In this document: positions 27,377-36,800 of the stretch, in pieces
Position numbering within the stretch: position 1 is the first letter of the stretch
Layout of the letters: each line of letters opens with the position of its first letter
NCBI GenBank assembly: GCA_023212725.1
Contig: JALBYF010000085.1
Span: 1 to 64,000 of the forward strand
Reading direction: 5' to 3'
Length of the DNA stretch: 64,000 nt
Source: Tranzscheliella williamsii
Lineage: Eukaryota > Basidiomycota > Ustilaginomycetes > Ustilaginales > Ustilaginaceae
Notes under the pieces: model-generated
The model's input: the letters and a program-made list of their open reading frames with translations, nothing else
What the model was told of the DNA's origin: nothing
Database searches by the model: none
Made by a program: the position numbers and the translations under genes

Positions 27377-28915
27377 ATGAACAGTGACTCTGTAACACGG
27401 CTGAGCATGGAGAGAAGCGCCTCCCTTCCACAAGATGGCTCAGCAAAGAGGTGCCCCCGAAACGACGCCAAAGGAGGTCACTCTTCCCCTGTTGGCACCA
27501 TCCTCCTGACAAGACCGGCTTTTGATATGGAAGCGGCGACGGCTGTTGCTCCACCGCTACAAGGCCGTGCCGCCGTCGTGCCATCGGATCATGTACCGGC
27601 CCTATCGCAGAGCACGATTGTGCTTCTCTTTAATTTTTTGCTTAACGTCACCTTCTTCATCATCGTGCCCACCTCTGCTTCTTACGCCAACGAACTAGGG
27701 GCCTCGACATGGTTCTCAGGCTTGACGATCGGCATCAGTACCTTCATCGCCGGGATCTTCCTTGTTCCTTTTTCCAAACGGTACTCGAGGTCGTATCGAT
27801 TCCCTTTCCTGTTCAGCACGGTCTGCTTTCTTGTCGGCGAGATCGTGTACGCCCTTGCAGGGGTGGCTGACACAGCATGGCTCATGTTCGCCGGGCGCTG
27901 CATCATCGGCGCTGGGTTCGTTAGCTGGATGTACGTCAAGAAGTACATGACCGACGCCGAGATCGTGGGAACATCGAAGAGAACAATGATGTCGGCTTGT
28001 CTCGTCACAACGCAGGCCTGCGGAATGGCGGTCGGACCTTTTGTGGGAGGACTCTTATCGAAGGAGATCCAGCCTATGACGGATACCAACAGGCTCTGGA
28101 ACGGTTTTACAGCTTCCGGATGGCTGATGGCTGGTGTCTGGACCTTTTGCTTTGCTCTGACATGGTGCCTCTTCCACGATCCCACACCGCGACAAGTGAC
28201 GAATCTCGCTCTGGATACGCTGCAGGGAGGTACGGCACCAATCCCGCTGAAGGAGAGACCGCGGGATCCCACGCTCAAGTCGATGGCCCGCGAGCTCAAC
28301 TGGACGCAAAAGTTCTCGGTATTCACCATGTCTTGGTTCAGCATGGTAAACTTCCTCGTCCTGGGAGCGTGGGAAACCAACATCCCAGTCTTCGGCCACC
28401 TCCGATTCGGCTGGTCCGAGTATAATGCAGGAAATGTGATTGCTTTGGGTGGGATCGCAACGATGCCGATCCTGTTTGCGCTGGTTTTCGCTGCGCGGTA
28501 CCTGCAAGATCGAATGATACTGGCGGCGGGTCTGCTGTTCGGCCTGCTTGGCCTCTCGCTTCATATGGGCACGCTGGAAAGCCCGGCCAAGTCGGCCGTA
28601 GCACTGCTGGGCAACAGTCCGGTCAACTTTGGCTCATTCTTCACATCTTGGTTCATGGTGGCACTGGGCTACAACATGCTTACCACCATCACGCTATCGC
28701 TGCTCTCCAAGCAGATCCCCAACAAGTACAATGGGCTGACATCGACAGTGATTCAGCTGAGTAACTATACAGGGCGTATCACGGGCGCGCTGTGGGGATC
28801 TACCGTCTATCAAGTGGGTCAATTTGGCATAGTTTCGCTCGAGTTGGCAGTGACTCTGATCGGAGCCTTCCTCGTTGGCTTCATGTGGCGCCAAATCGAC
28901 GTCCAAAGGGGTTGA
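27377..28915 (+). CDS. Major facilitator superfamily transporter
   Basis: A 512-residue membrane protein with a 70-residue hydrophilic N-terminus, then 12 predicted helices. The first begins TIVLLFNFLLNVTFFIIVPTS. WFSGLTIGISTFIAGIFLVPF and RFPFLFSTVCFLVGEIVYALAG follow, with MFAGRCIIGAGFVSW as the MFS motif B-like GRxxxGxG region, and ACLVTTQACGMAVGPFVGG as the motif C-like segment near helix 5. A long cytoplasmic loop (about 260-310) separates the halves; the second half includes MILAAGLLFGLLGLSLHMGTL. Substrate cannot be told: the general layout resembles the MFSD8-like and SPX-MFS relatives in fungi, without an SPX domain. The stop is followed by two strong palindromes (see findings). Confidence 0.85.
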   Translation: MNSDSVTRLSMERSASLPQDGSAKRCPRNDAKGGHSSPVGTILLTRPAFDMEAATAVAPPLQGRAAVVPSDHVPALSQSTIVLLFNFLLNVTFFIIVPTSASYANELGASTWFSGLTIGISTFIAGIFLVPFSKRYSRSYRFPFLFSTVCFLVGEIVYALAGVADTAWLMFAGRCIIGAGFVSWMYVKKYMTDAEIVGTSKRTMMSACLVTTQACGMAVGPFVGGLLSKEIQPMTDTNRLWNGFTASGWLMAGVWTFCFALTWCLFHDPTPRQVTNLALDTLQGGTAPIPLKERPRDPTLKSMARELNWTQKFSVFTMSWFSMVNFLVLGAWETNIPVFGHLRFGWSEYNAGNVIALGGIATMPILFALVFAARYLQDRMILAAGLLFGLLGLSLHMGTLESPAKSAVALLGNSPVNFGSFFTSWFMVALGYNMLTTITLSLLSKQIPNKYNGLTSTVIQLSNYTGRITGALWGSTVYQVGQFGIVSLELAVTLIGAFLVGFMWRQIDVQRG

Positions 28916-28957
28916 TCTTGTTTGGAGGATCACCGTGACTCATGGCAACGCCGGCAC

Positions 28958-28971
28958 GTTGTCATGACAAC
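28958..28971. repeat. 14-base perfect palindrome
   Basis: GTTGTCATGACAAC is its own reverse complement, 43 bases after the MFS stop codon. Confidence 0.9.
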
Positions 28972-28987
28972 ACCCTTCCGGCCGATA

Positions 28988-29009
28988 TGACGTTCATGCA
29001 TGAACGTCA
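28988..29009. repeat. 22-base perfect palindrome with TGACGT/ACGTCA ends
   Basis: Two 11-base arms, TGACGTTCATG and CATGAACGTCA, abut with no spacer. The outer TGACGT and ACGTCA are CRE-like half sites of the kind bound by bZIP (ATF/CREB) factors. It lies 72 bases after the MFS stop codon. Confidence 0.9.
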
Positions 29010-30779
29010 ACGGCAAACCCCCAACTAGCTAGACCCACTGTCTTCACCATCGCTCACACCACACGCTCCTTCCGTAGTGTACATATATATCACATGAGGG
29101 CAGAGCCCGCTGTCGTAACCGTAATCGAAGTCCGTTTATTCTAACAGATCTAAGCTCACAGTTTCAGCTGTACTAGCCACGCGTCACACCTCACGACCTT
29201 ACAATTGGCGGCCGGGGCATGGTCCTGTTCGCAGACTGTCCTATTCTGGTGTACTCGCCATGTCGGCTTCGGCTTCCATCTCCACCTCTTATAAGAGATC
29301 TAGATTTGTGCTACTGTGCCTGCCGATTTGGACCAACCCCAGCTGCCTAGGGCCGCCCACATTGCCACTGCTAAAGATAACAGCGTGAGCCGCCACGCAA
29401 CAGATTACGTGCCGAGCATGCTTTCACACTCTCCCTTTGTACTTGGCCTGGTGAGACTGAAACAGTGATGCAACGGCAAGTGCAACCCCGCTAGTTGTCT
29501 GTTGTTTCCAAGCAATTTGCCAATCGTGAATGCGTTCACAGTCAGAGCCACAGTAGCCAACAAGTGGCACATCTATCGAGCAGGCGGCCAAGCGAGGACC
29601 CCTATCGCCGTGAGAAAATTACAATCAACACAAATGCAACGCGCTCGGAACGCCCCGTCTGCGGCCTAGAGCCCTGCTGGCTATGGACCACGAGATGGCA
29701 AAGGCCCGCGTCGGCCAGCCCCACCCAGGCTCGTGTCACAAGACAGATATCCATGATCATTGGCGCAGCCCGCACGCTCGATCATCTTGCTCGTTCGTTC
29801 TAAAGCCCCGCCAGTCAAGCCCCGCAGGAGCATAATATCAGCGAGCGCCAGTCGCGGCATCCGGGTTTTCCGGACACAGTACCAGCTCGTTTCTAGGCAC
29901 CGCATTGTCAATGCGAGATGTTTGTATCATGGGATCTCCGGTTCCCAGTTACAGATAGCCTTGATCAAAGCTAATGAACACCAACTGTCAACATCTCTCC
30001 CAACAATCCCCAGAAGATGACGCAATTGGCCCTGAAGCTATCATTTGACCTTGGTGCCGACGCAGCTACGGGTGCGGCTAGAGGCAGAGGCGGCGAGCTC
30101 CGAACCGAATACTTATTTCGGCCTACCCGTTTTGTCGCATCATCGTGATGCGATGGTGGCGGGCAATGCATATATAACTATCGATCGCGGCCTTGAGTCT
30201 CTAAAAGCTGGGTTACACCGAGCGTGCGTATCTGAATGTTCGTCGTGTGGCGAAGGATGGCTAGGTGCTGCACTCTGGGGAGTAGAGCAAGCTGCATATT
30301 CCCATGGCTCCGTTAGCAGAGTGCAGTGTGAGTAGGCGAAATGCATATTGTGGATGCATGCATGCACGTCAAGCGAAAGATCAAAAACGAGGCGCAATTA
30401 CAGGACGACCCCAAAAGGAAAAGCTAGATGGAGATGAATGACTTTAATTCCAGGCGTGCCTACGATACGCTCCACAGCATCCATACACACTCCCACTCAC
30501 ACTGACTTCTGTGGATAAGTGTCTATTTCTGCTTCATAGCGCCTCTCCTCCGTACAGCATCGACCTTCTTTCAGATCATCCTGACCGTGCCGCATTCACA
30601 CGATCGTGGTGTCTATATAGCTGAACTGAATCGTTCTCGCCCTCAGCAGCAGGCTCCGTCCATCATCTTGCCGAACGAAGCAGTCGACCTCACCCGACAG
30701 AGCAAGCTCAACATGACTTTTTGTGGATTCGCTTCGTTCTAGCTTCAGCAAACGACTGTCCGTATATCCTTTACGCCTC

Positions 30780-33665
30780 ATGACCACATTGGTTGCCACC
30801 ATGCCCATCCAACCAGCTCCGAGAAGGTTCGAGGCCGACGAGGAGTCGCCGAACTCGTCGGCTTTCGACACGCCCGTCTCGTCACCCTCTGGCCAGCATA
30901 CGCCAGCTGCTGGCTACAAAACCGCCGCCGGCACGCTGTCGACCGTGTTTGCTTCCCTGTGGGGAACCTACAATCAACAGCAACATGAAGCCGGCCCTTC
31001 GCGATCTCCCACCCTTGCGCAACCCCAGCAGCCGGCCCAGCATATTCCTTCGGTTCCGGGCGGATGGGGAAACTTGCTGAGCTGGGGTCCAGCTGCAGCG
31101 CGCCAGCAAAGGCAACAACAGCCACAGGGTGCGGCGCCAAAGGCCTCTGCATCTCCTACTCGCTCCAGCGGTGCTCACCGTGCCAAAGCCAGAGGTGCCA
31201 TCCCTTTCAATATCTCTGCACCTTTGCACGACTCCTCGGGCCTAACAGCTGACCCAGACACGGCCGACGTCTCCTTTGCTGATGCATCCTCCTTACACAA
31301 GTCACCCCACGCATCACCGAGGAGAAGGCCCCTACAAGGCCTTTTTGACGATACGGCTGCCGTGTCGTCTTCGCCAACTGCTGTCCGGTCGCCCGCGTCC
31401 CCCGGTAAAGCCCGGGAGTTGCCAGGAAGCCCAATGTCCCCAAGGATTGAGTCCCCAAGTGGAGCCTATGCTACATTGTCTCGTTTACAGCCAAAGCCTA
31501 CCAAAGGCCCGTTGCGCTCCGGCTCAGGCTTCCTCCGGGGTCCCAATCCTGTCAACTCGGGCGACTGGCTTTCTTCCCCAGCGCAGAAACCCGCTGCAAA
31601 CTGGAGCGAAGCCATAGCTCGTGCCGAAAAGCTCGATTCTTACGTCCGGCGGATAGTGTTTCAGGCTGGTCTGGACTTCGAAACGCGTCCCATGGTGGTT
31701 TTGGCCGCTTGCTGTCTACCTGATCCCAAAGAGGTCGATTACGACGCCTTGCTCGAACGCATCATGGACACCATGGACCTCTTTGTCGAAAATGACTATA
31801 CTGTCATCTATTTCGCTGGAGGCGGCCGACATCGGCCGGGATGGAATTGGATCTGGCGAGCATATCGACGTCTAGACCGCAGATTTCGCAAGAATCTGAA
31901 GAAGCTCTACATTGTCCATCCCACCTTCTTTACCCGGTCCTTGATGCAATTCGTCAACACAGGCGCGTACTTTATCTCGCCCAAGTTCTCAAAGAAGGTT
32001 TCTCAGCTGTATTCCCTCAGTGCTTTGGCGGAACATGTGCCATTGACGCAAATCGACATTCCACCCGAGGTCCTGCAGTGGAATCTCAAATACGAGAAAC
32101 AGGTAACGATAACGCAAAGAGAAGCGAGCTTAACCGGCGGCAAGGCGGCGAACAGGGTGTTTGGCGTTGATCTGGTGCACTTGATGGGAGAATACGGCGA
32201 GTGCGGCGGCATACCACGGGTCGTCCGGGACTGTGTCGAGGCTATCCTGGGCGACTTTGACGGCGTACGGCCCGCACAGGTCGAAGGCATCTTCAGACGA
32301 TCTCCCTCCTCAGCTCTACTTAAAACGGCACAAGAAAGCTATGACCGAGGACATCCCGTCAGTCTAGCTCAATACCGTGATCCACACATTCCCGCGGTGC
32401 TGCTCAAGGTATTCTTGCGGTCGTTACCAAGACCGATCTTCCCTTCGAGTATGTATGGACTGATCAGAGCCTGTCCAAGCCCTCCCGTGCCTACTGCCAG
32501 CGCCGACAAGTCTTACGAAGGCCAAGCTCAAGAAACGATCGACTATCTTCGAACGAAACTGCTCCCTGCCATCCAGCCTGCCTGCTACGGCATTCTCCTG
32601 TCCTATACGCTCGAAATGCTCCACAAGGTGTCTCAGCATCGAGAGGCGAACAAAATGGACGCTGCGAACCTGGCCACCGTGATTGCGCCTAATCTGGTGT
32701 CGAGCGGTAATGCCCTCAAGGACATGCTTATCTGCAAGGTCGAAGGCATCGGATCGATGGCGGATTCAGCGACTGCGCCCACGGCACCACATAACCGGGA
32801 TGCATCCATCTCCTCGACCCTCGAGGGACAGTCGACCACGCTGGGCTCCCTCTTGCGATTCTGTATCGAGCGCTACTACGAGATCTTTGACGAGCTGAAC
32901 GTAGATGCGCCGGTCGGTCTGGCCCAGGAGCTGGTGGACGACTTTAGCCGGGAGGAAGACAGCCGGTCTCCCTCGTTACAGAGCCGCTTCTTGCCGACGT
33001 CGCACGACGCGACGAGTACGGGTCTTGGGCTCGAGCATCGACGTGTCCTGCACCGACGCGGGGACTCGTTGGCGTCGGCCACCTCGGGCCTGTCATTCTC
33101 GCAGCCTTGCTCGCCCCGGGTGGGCGGAGTGGCGTCGAGTGGTGCTGACGATGACGAGGACTGGCGATCGACGGCTGCATCGCGCAGCGTCACGTCGCGG
33201 GATGGCTACCGCGCGGCGGGTGGTGTGCACCGCGGCACGATTGGGCGGAACTCGTCCGGCTCGCTGCGGCTTACCAAGGGGCGGTTGGGGTCGAACACGA
33301 ATCTCCGCGGCGGGTTTACGCCCTGCACTGGCTCGAGTCTCTCGCGGGCGGGCGGTAGCGGCCCGGCGCCGTCCGTCGCTTTGCCGAGCGAGGGACTAAC
33401 CTCGCAGCTGAGCGGCGTGGCCCTGACCGGTGCCAACGCGACCGCCATGTTCAGCTCGCCGCTTGCCGAGCGCACGCTGCAGCCGGAGGCCGCGCTGGCC
33501 TCCAGCCCCCCGCCCGCCCGCCGCGGCGAGTTCACCCCGCCCCCCACCTCGCCTGACGCGCCCGTGCCCGCCCCGGACCCACACGCACACCCGCTCTCGC
33601 GCCACAAGTCGCTCCGACGAGAACTCTCCGAAGTCGCAGAGGCCGACGACCCCGAAGACCCCTAG
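30780..33665 (+). CDS. CRAL-TRIO (BCH) + RhoGAP domain protein
   Basis: Likely GTPase-activating protein for a Rho-type GTPase, 961 residues. The first 280 residues are disordered, Ser/Pro/Ala-rich. About 285-438 is a divergent Sec14/CRAL-TRIO (BCH) domain: PMVVLAACCLPDP, DYTVIYFAGGG, LYIVHPTFFTRSLMQF and FISPKFSKKV followed by LSALAEHVPLTQIDIPPEVL. About 459-655 is the RhoGAP fold: FGVDLVHLM, then GGIPRVVRDCVEAI, the arginine-finger element EGIFRRSPSS near 500-510, IPAVLLKVFLRSLPRPIF and NKMDAANLATVIAPNLV. The remaining 300 residues are low complexity. The architecture equals p50RhoGAP/ARHGAP1 and yeast Ecm25. The first ATG in frame is at 30780; a second at 30801 is equally possible. Confidence 0.9.
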   Translation: MTTLVATMPIQPAPRRFEADEESPNSSAFDTPVSSPSGQHTPAAGYKTAAGTLSTVFASLWGTYNQQQHEAGPSRSPTLAQPQQPAQHIPSVPGGWGNLLSWGPAAARQQRQQQPQGAAPKASASPTRSSGAHRAKARGAIPFNISAPLHDSSGLTADPDTADVSFADASSLHKSPHASPRRRPLQGLFDDTAAVSSSPTAVRSPASPGKARELPGSPMSPRIESPSGAYATLSRLQPKPTKGPLRSGSGFLRGPNPVNSGDWLSSPAQKPAANWSEAIARAEKLDSYVRRIVFQAGLDFETRPMVVLAACCLPDPKEVDYDALLERIMDTMDLFVENDYTVIYFAGGGRHRPGWNWIWRAYRRLDRRFRKNLKKLYIVHPTFFTRSLMQFVNTGAYFISPKFSKKVSQLYSLSALAEHVPLTQIDIPPEVLQWNLKYEKQVTITQREASLTGGKAANRVFGVDLVHLMGEYGECGGIPRVVRDCVEAILGDFDGVRPAQVEGIFRRSPSSALLKTAQESYDRGHPVSLAQYRDPHIPAVLLKVFLRSLPRPIFPSSMYGLIRACPSPPVPTASADKSYEGQAQETIDYLRTKLLPAIQPACYGILLSYTLEMLHKVSQHREANKMDAANLATVIAPNLVSSGNALKDMLICKVEGIGSMADSATAPTAPHNRDASISSTLEGQSTTLGSLLRFCIERYYEIFDELNVDAPVGLAQELVDDFSREEDSRSPSLQSRFLPTSHDATSTGLGLEHRRVLHRRGDSLASATSGLSFSQPCSPRVGGVASSGADDDEDWRSTAASRSVTSRDGYRAAGGVHRGTIGRNSSGSLRLTKGRLGSNTNLRGGFTPCTGSSLSRAGGSGPAPSVALPSEGLTSQLSGVALTGANATAMFSSPLAERTLQPEAALASSPPPARRGEFTPPPTSPDAPVPAPDPHAHPLSRHKSLRRELSEVAEADDPEDP

Positions 33666-33857
33666 CCCATCGTCCTCGCACGCAGACCCCGTCCGTCCCG
33701 CCCCCTCCCCCACGGCACACGTTCCCGGCCTTAGTCACGCTAGTAATGGAAGGTACGCAGTCTGGACACGTCTGGCGGTGCCGGTACGGGGATCATCCTG
33801 GGTTGCGCGAGCGGTGCAGGAGCAGGTACGTTACAGGGGAAAATGGGGCGCGCGGGC

Positions 33858-36800
33858 TCAGGCAAAAACGCCGCGCGCAGCGCGGCGTGCGTTTTCGCGG
33901 CGGACGGCGTCGGCGGATTTGGAGGCGATCTCGATGAGGCGGCCGATGAGCGGGGTGCGGTCCCAGTCGGCGCGGTGGGTCCAGATCGCGTTGAAGCAGG
34001 CGGCGCGGAGGCGCGAGAGCTGGTCGATGCTGTACTCGCCCGTCGAGGCGAGGATGTGGCGGTGGAGCGCCGCGAAGGCCTCCTGGTCGTAGCTGAACTG
34101 CGGATGCGGCGCCGCCTCCGCCGCTGGCTCCACCGCCTCCACCGAGACTCCTGCCGCAGGGACGGCGACCGCCTCGGCTTTGACGCCTTCCCCCGCCTCC
34201 GCCGCGGGCTGCGGAGTGCCCGGGGAGGCGGTGCGATCCGCCAGCCGCGCACGCTTCCGCGACTCGTCGTCCGTCGCCTCAGCGGGCAGCGCGCTGACCT
34301 CGCTCGGCTTTACAGCCCCCGTCGATGGCTTGGCCTCGGGCGTGCCCAGCGCCGGCGATGCCAGCGACTCGATCTGGCGAGACGTGCTCCGCTGCCGCTT
34401 GTTCGCCCGCTCAATAGCAGCAAGATCCGCAGGCACCGACACCTCGGGCTCGATCCCGGCGATTCGGGCGCTGGACCTTTCGCCCTTGGCGGTCTCGGCC
34501 GCTTTCTTCGCCGCCTCTTCCGCCGAAGCCTTGGCTTTTTCGGTCGCTTGCTGCGCCTCCTGCTCGCGGGCCATCTGCCGCTGCGCCATCCGATCGCATT
34601 CTTCCCGGAAGCCTGCGTCGATGTACTGGTCGAGCAGCACGATGGCCAAGTTGCGCATCTGATGGGCACGGAAGACGCGATCCTGGTCGACCTCGCCTGC
34701 CTCCTCGGCATTTTCCACAATCTTCTGCACGTCTTCCATGAACGACGAGATCGACAGATAGCCGTTGTAGTAGAGCCGCTTCTGCATCTTTTCCAGATTC
34801 ATCGTCCAGATGGGCATCGTGCGAGTGAAGGTGGCATCGTTGACGTCTTTATTGGCGCTAACGGCAGAATCGGTGGAAACGCCCTCAGGAGCAGCAACAA
34901 CGTCGTTTTCCCCGGTGCCATTCGGTTGCAATGGCGGAACAACGTCGGACAAGGGTAGCTGGGCGGCACCTTCGCCTTCGACGCCTCCGTTCACGGCAGC
35001 CGTTATAGCGATGGCTTCGCCTTCCGGATTGGCCATGTTGACATCGTCGCCGGCCGCATCCACGGGCTCGGCTTGCGTAGAGGCGTCCGGCAAGATCTCT
35101 TCCGGCCCGGGTGTCGGTGTCCCCATGAATTGCGCGGCTGTGATCCCTTTCTTGGCTGCAATATCGCCTTGGGTCTGCAGCATCCCGTTGACGTCGTCTG
35201 CATCGTCCTCCACCGCGGACGGCTGCGGCTGCGCATCTTGGCCGTACCGGTAGTATAAAAGTTCGACGGTGATCTTGCCTTTCTCGCGCTTCCATGGGAA
35301 CTGCTGCGTCAAGTCGCGCAAGTTGTACTCATCCCACACGTCACGCGTGAACTTCTTGAACTTTTTCCTCAGCTCGGCAAGCACGGGACCGAGTCGGTAC
35401 TTGAGGTGTTCCAGTAGTTTCGAGTCGCTCTCGGCCTGTTGCTGCAGCTCGGCCTGGGTAAGTTTTCGCGGCGCACGCGGGGGCGCTTTCGGCAGGTCCT
35501 CCAGGATACGTTTGCGGCGCGGCAAGGCATCCGGAAACTCTGTTGGAGGCCGGATAACGTGATCAAAGATCTCCTTGAAGTAGTCCTGCCGCTGCTCTAA
35601 TGTGGGTTTAGCTATCTCTACCACGTCGTCTTCCAGGAAGTTGAACCAGGACTGCACCTCCTCGTCGAGCTCATCTAAGGGGGATTCTGCAATGCCGAGC
35701 AGCATCACGGGGTCGGCATCGGTAAGACCGTCGAGCAAAGCCTTGAACGTGGTCTTGACGCTCTCCGACACGGATCGCGCCCAGTGCACAATGCCGGGGA
35801 TGTACAAGACGCTTGGCTTGTGTCGTTTGGCCTCCACGAACAACTGAATGATGGCAGCTTCCGGTGTCCGTGCACTGTCACCCAGTAAAGTGCCGATGTC
35901 CATGGACTGCACATGGTAGCCTTCCAAATGCTGGAGTAAAGCAGCACCTACTGCCCCTTGGCCCATACCAACGTCGCCATGCACTAGCATCCGTGGCCGG
36001 TATACCCTCTGTGCTTCGAATGACTGCAAGAGCACTTCGCGACCGAAACCACGATCGCCACCGAGCCTGTCTGAAGCAGACAAACCTGACGCCAGACCCT
36101 TTGGCATAAAGACATCGTCCTCCCACAGCGCTTCCTCCAGAGGATTGCGCTTTGTAACAGGTGGCAGAATCCGGTCCAACACGCCAATGGCATGCTGCAC
36201 TACGTTACCGAGCAACGGCGCAAGCCTCTCGGGAAGAGGCGCTGCCGCAGACGCGGTGGCTCGTGCCGAAGAAGGCACGATTTTGTTGACAGACATCATG
36301 AAATCCTTGGCGTCGACCTGGATCGAGGCGGGGTCCAGGAGCAGCCGATCAGTTGTAGTGTAGATCTGCGGATATCTTCGCTGAACGGCATTGAGAGCAG
36401 CCTCGGTGCATAGGGCCCGCAAATCAGCACCTCCATAACCTTTGGTGACCTCTGCCAGTTTTAACTTGAACTCGTCGTCCAGAGGGGGTTCCCACTTGCT
36501 GGTATGAATATTGATGATGCTCCTACGTGCTTCGAGGGAAGGCAGAGGGAAGTAGAATTCGCGATCGAATCGACCGGGCCTACGCAAGGCGGGATCAACG
36601 CTGTCCGGTCGATTTGTTGCGCCGATAACGACGACTTGACCTCGGCCATCCATGCCATCCATCAAGGCCAACATGGTGCTGACAATACTTGCGTGGATCT
36701 GATCTTGCTTGCTGGATCGGACGGGGGCGAGACCGTCGATTTCGTCAAAGAAGATGATGCTTGGCTGCGAGTTCCTGGCTTCTTCAAACAGCAGCCGCAG

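Larger units (their letters stand above)
28916..30779. other. Long intergenic region with two palindromes at its left end
   Basis: 1.86 kb between MFS and RhoGAP genes. Perfect palindromes at 28958-28971 and 28988-29009 are listed separately. TATA-like stretches occur near 29084-29090 and 30170-30178. No coding or RNA gene was recognised. Confidence 0.45.
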
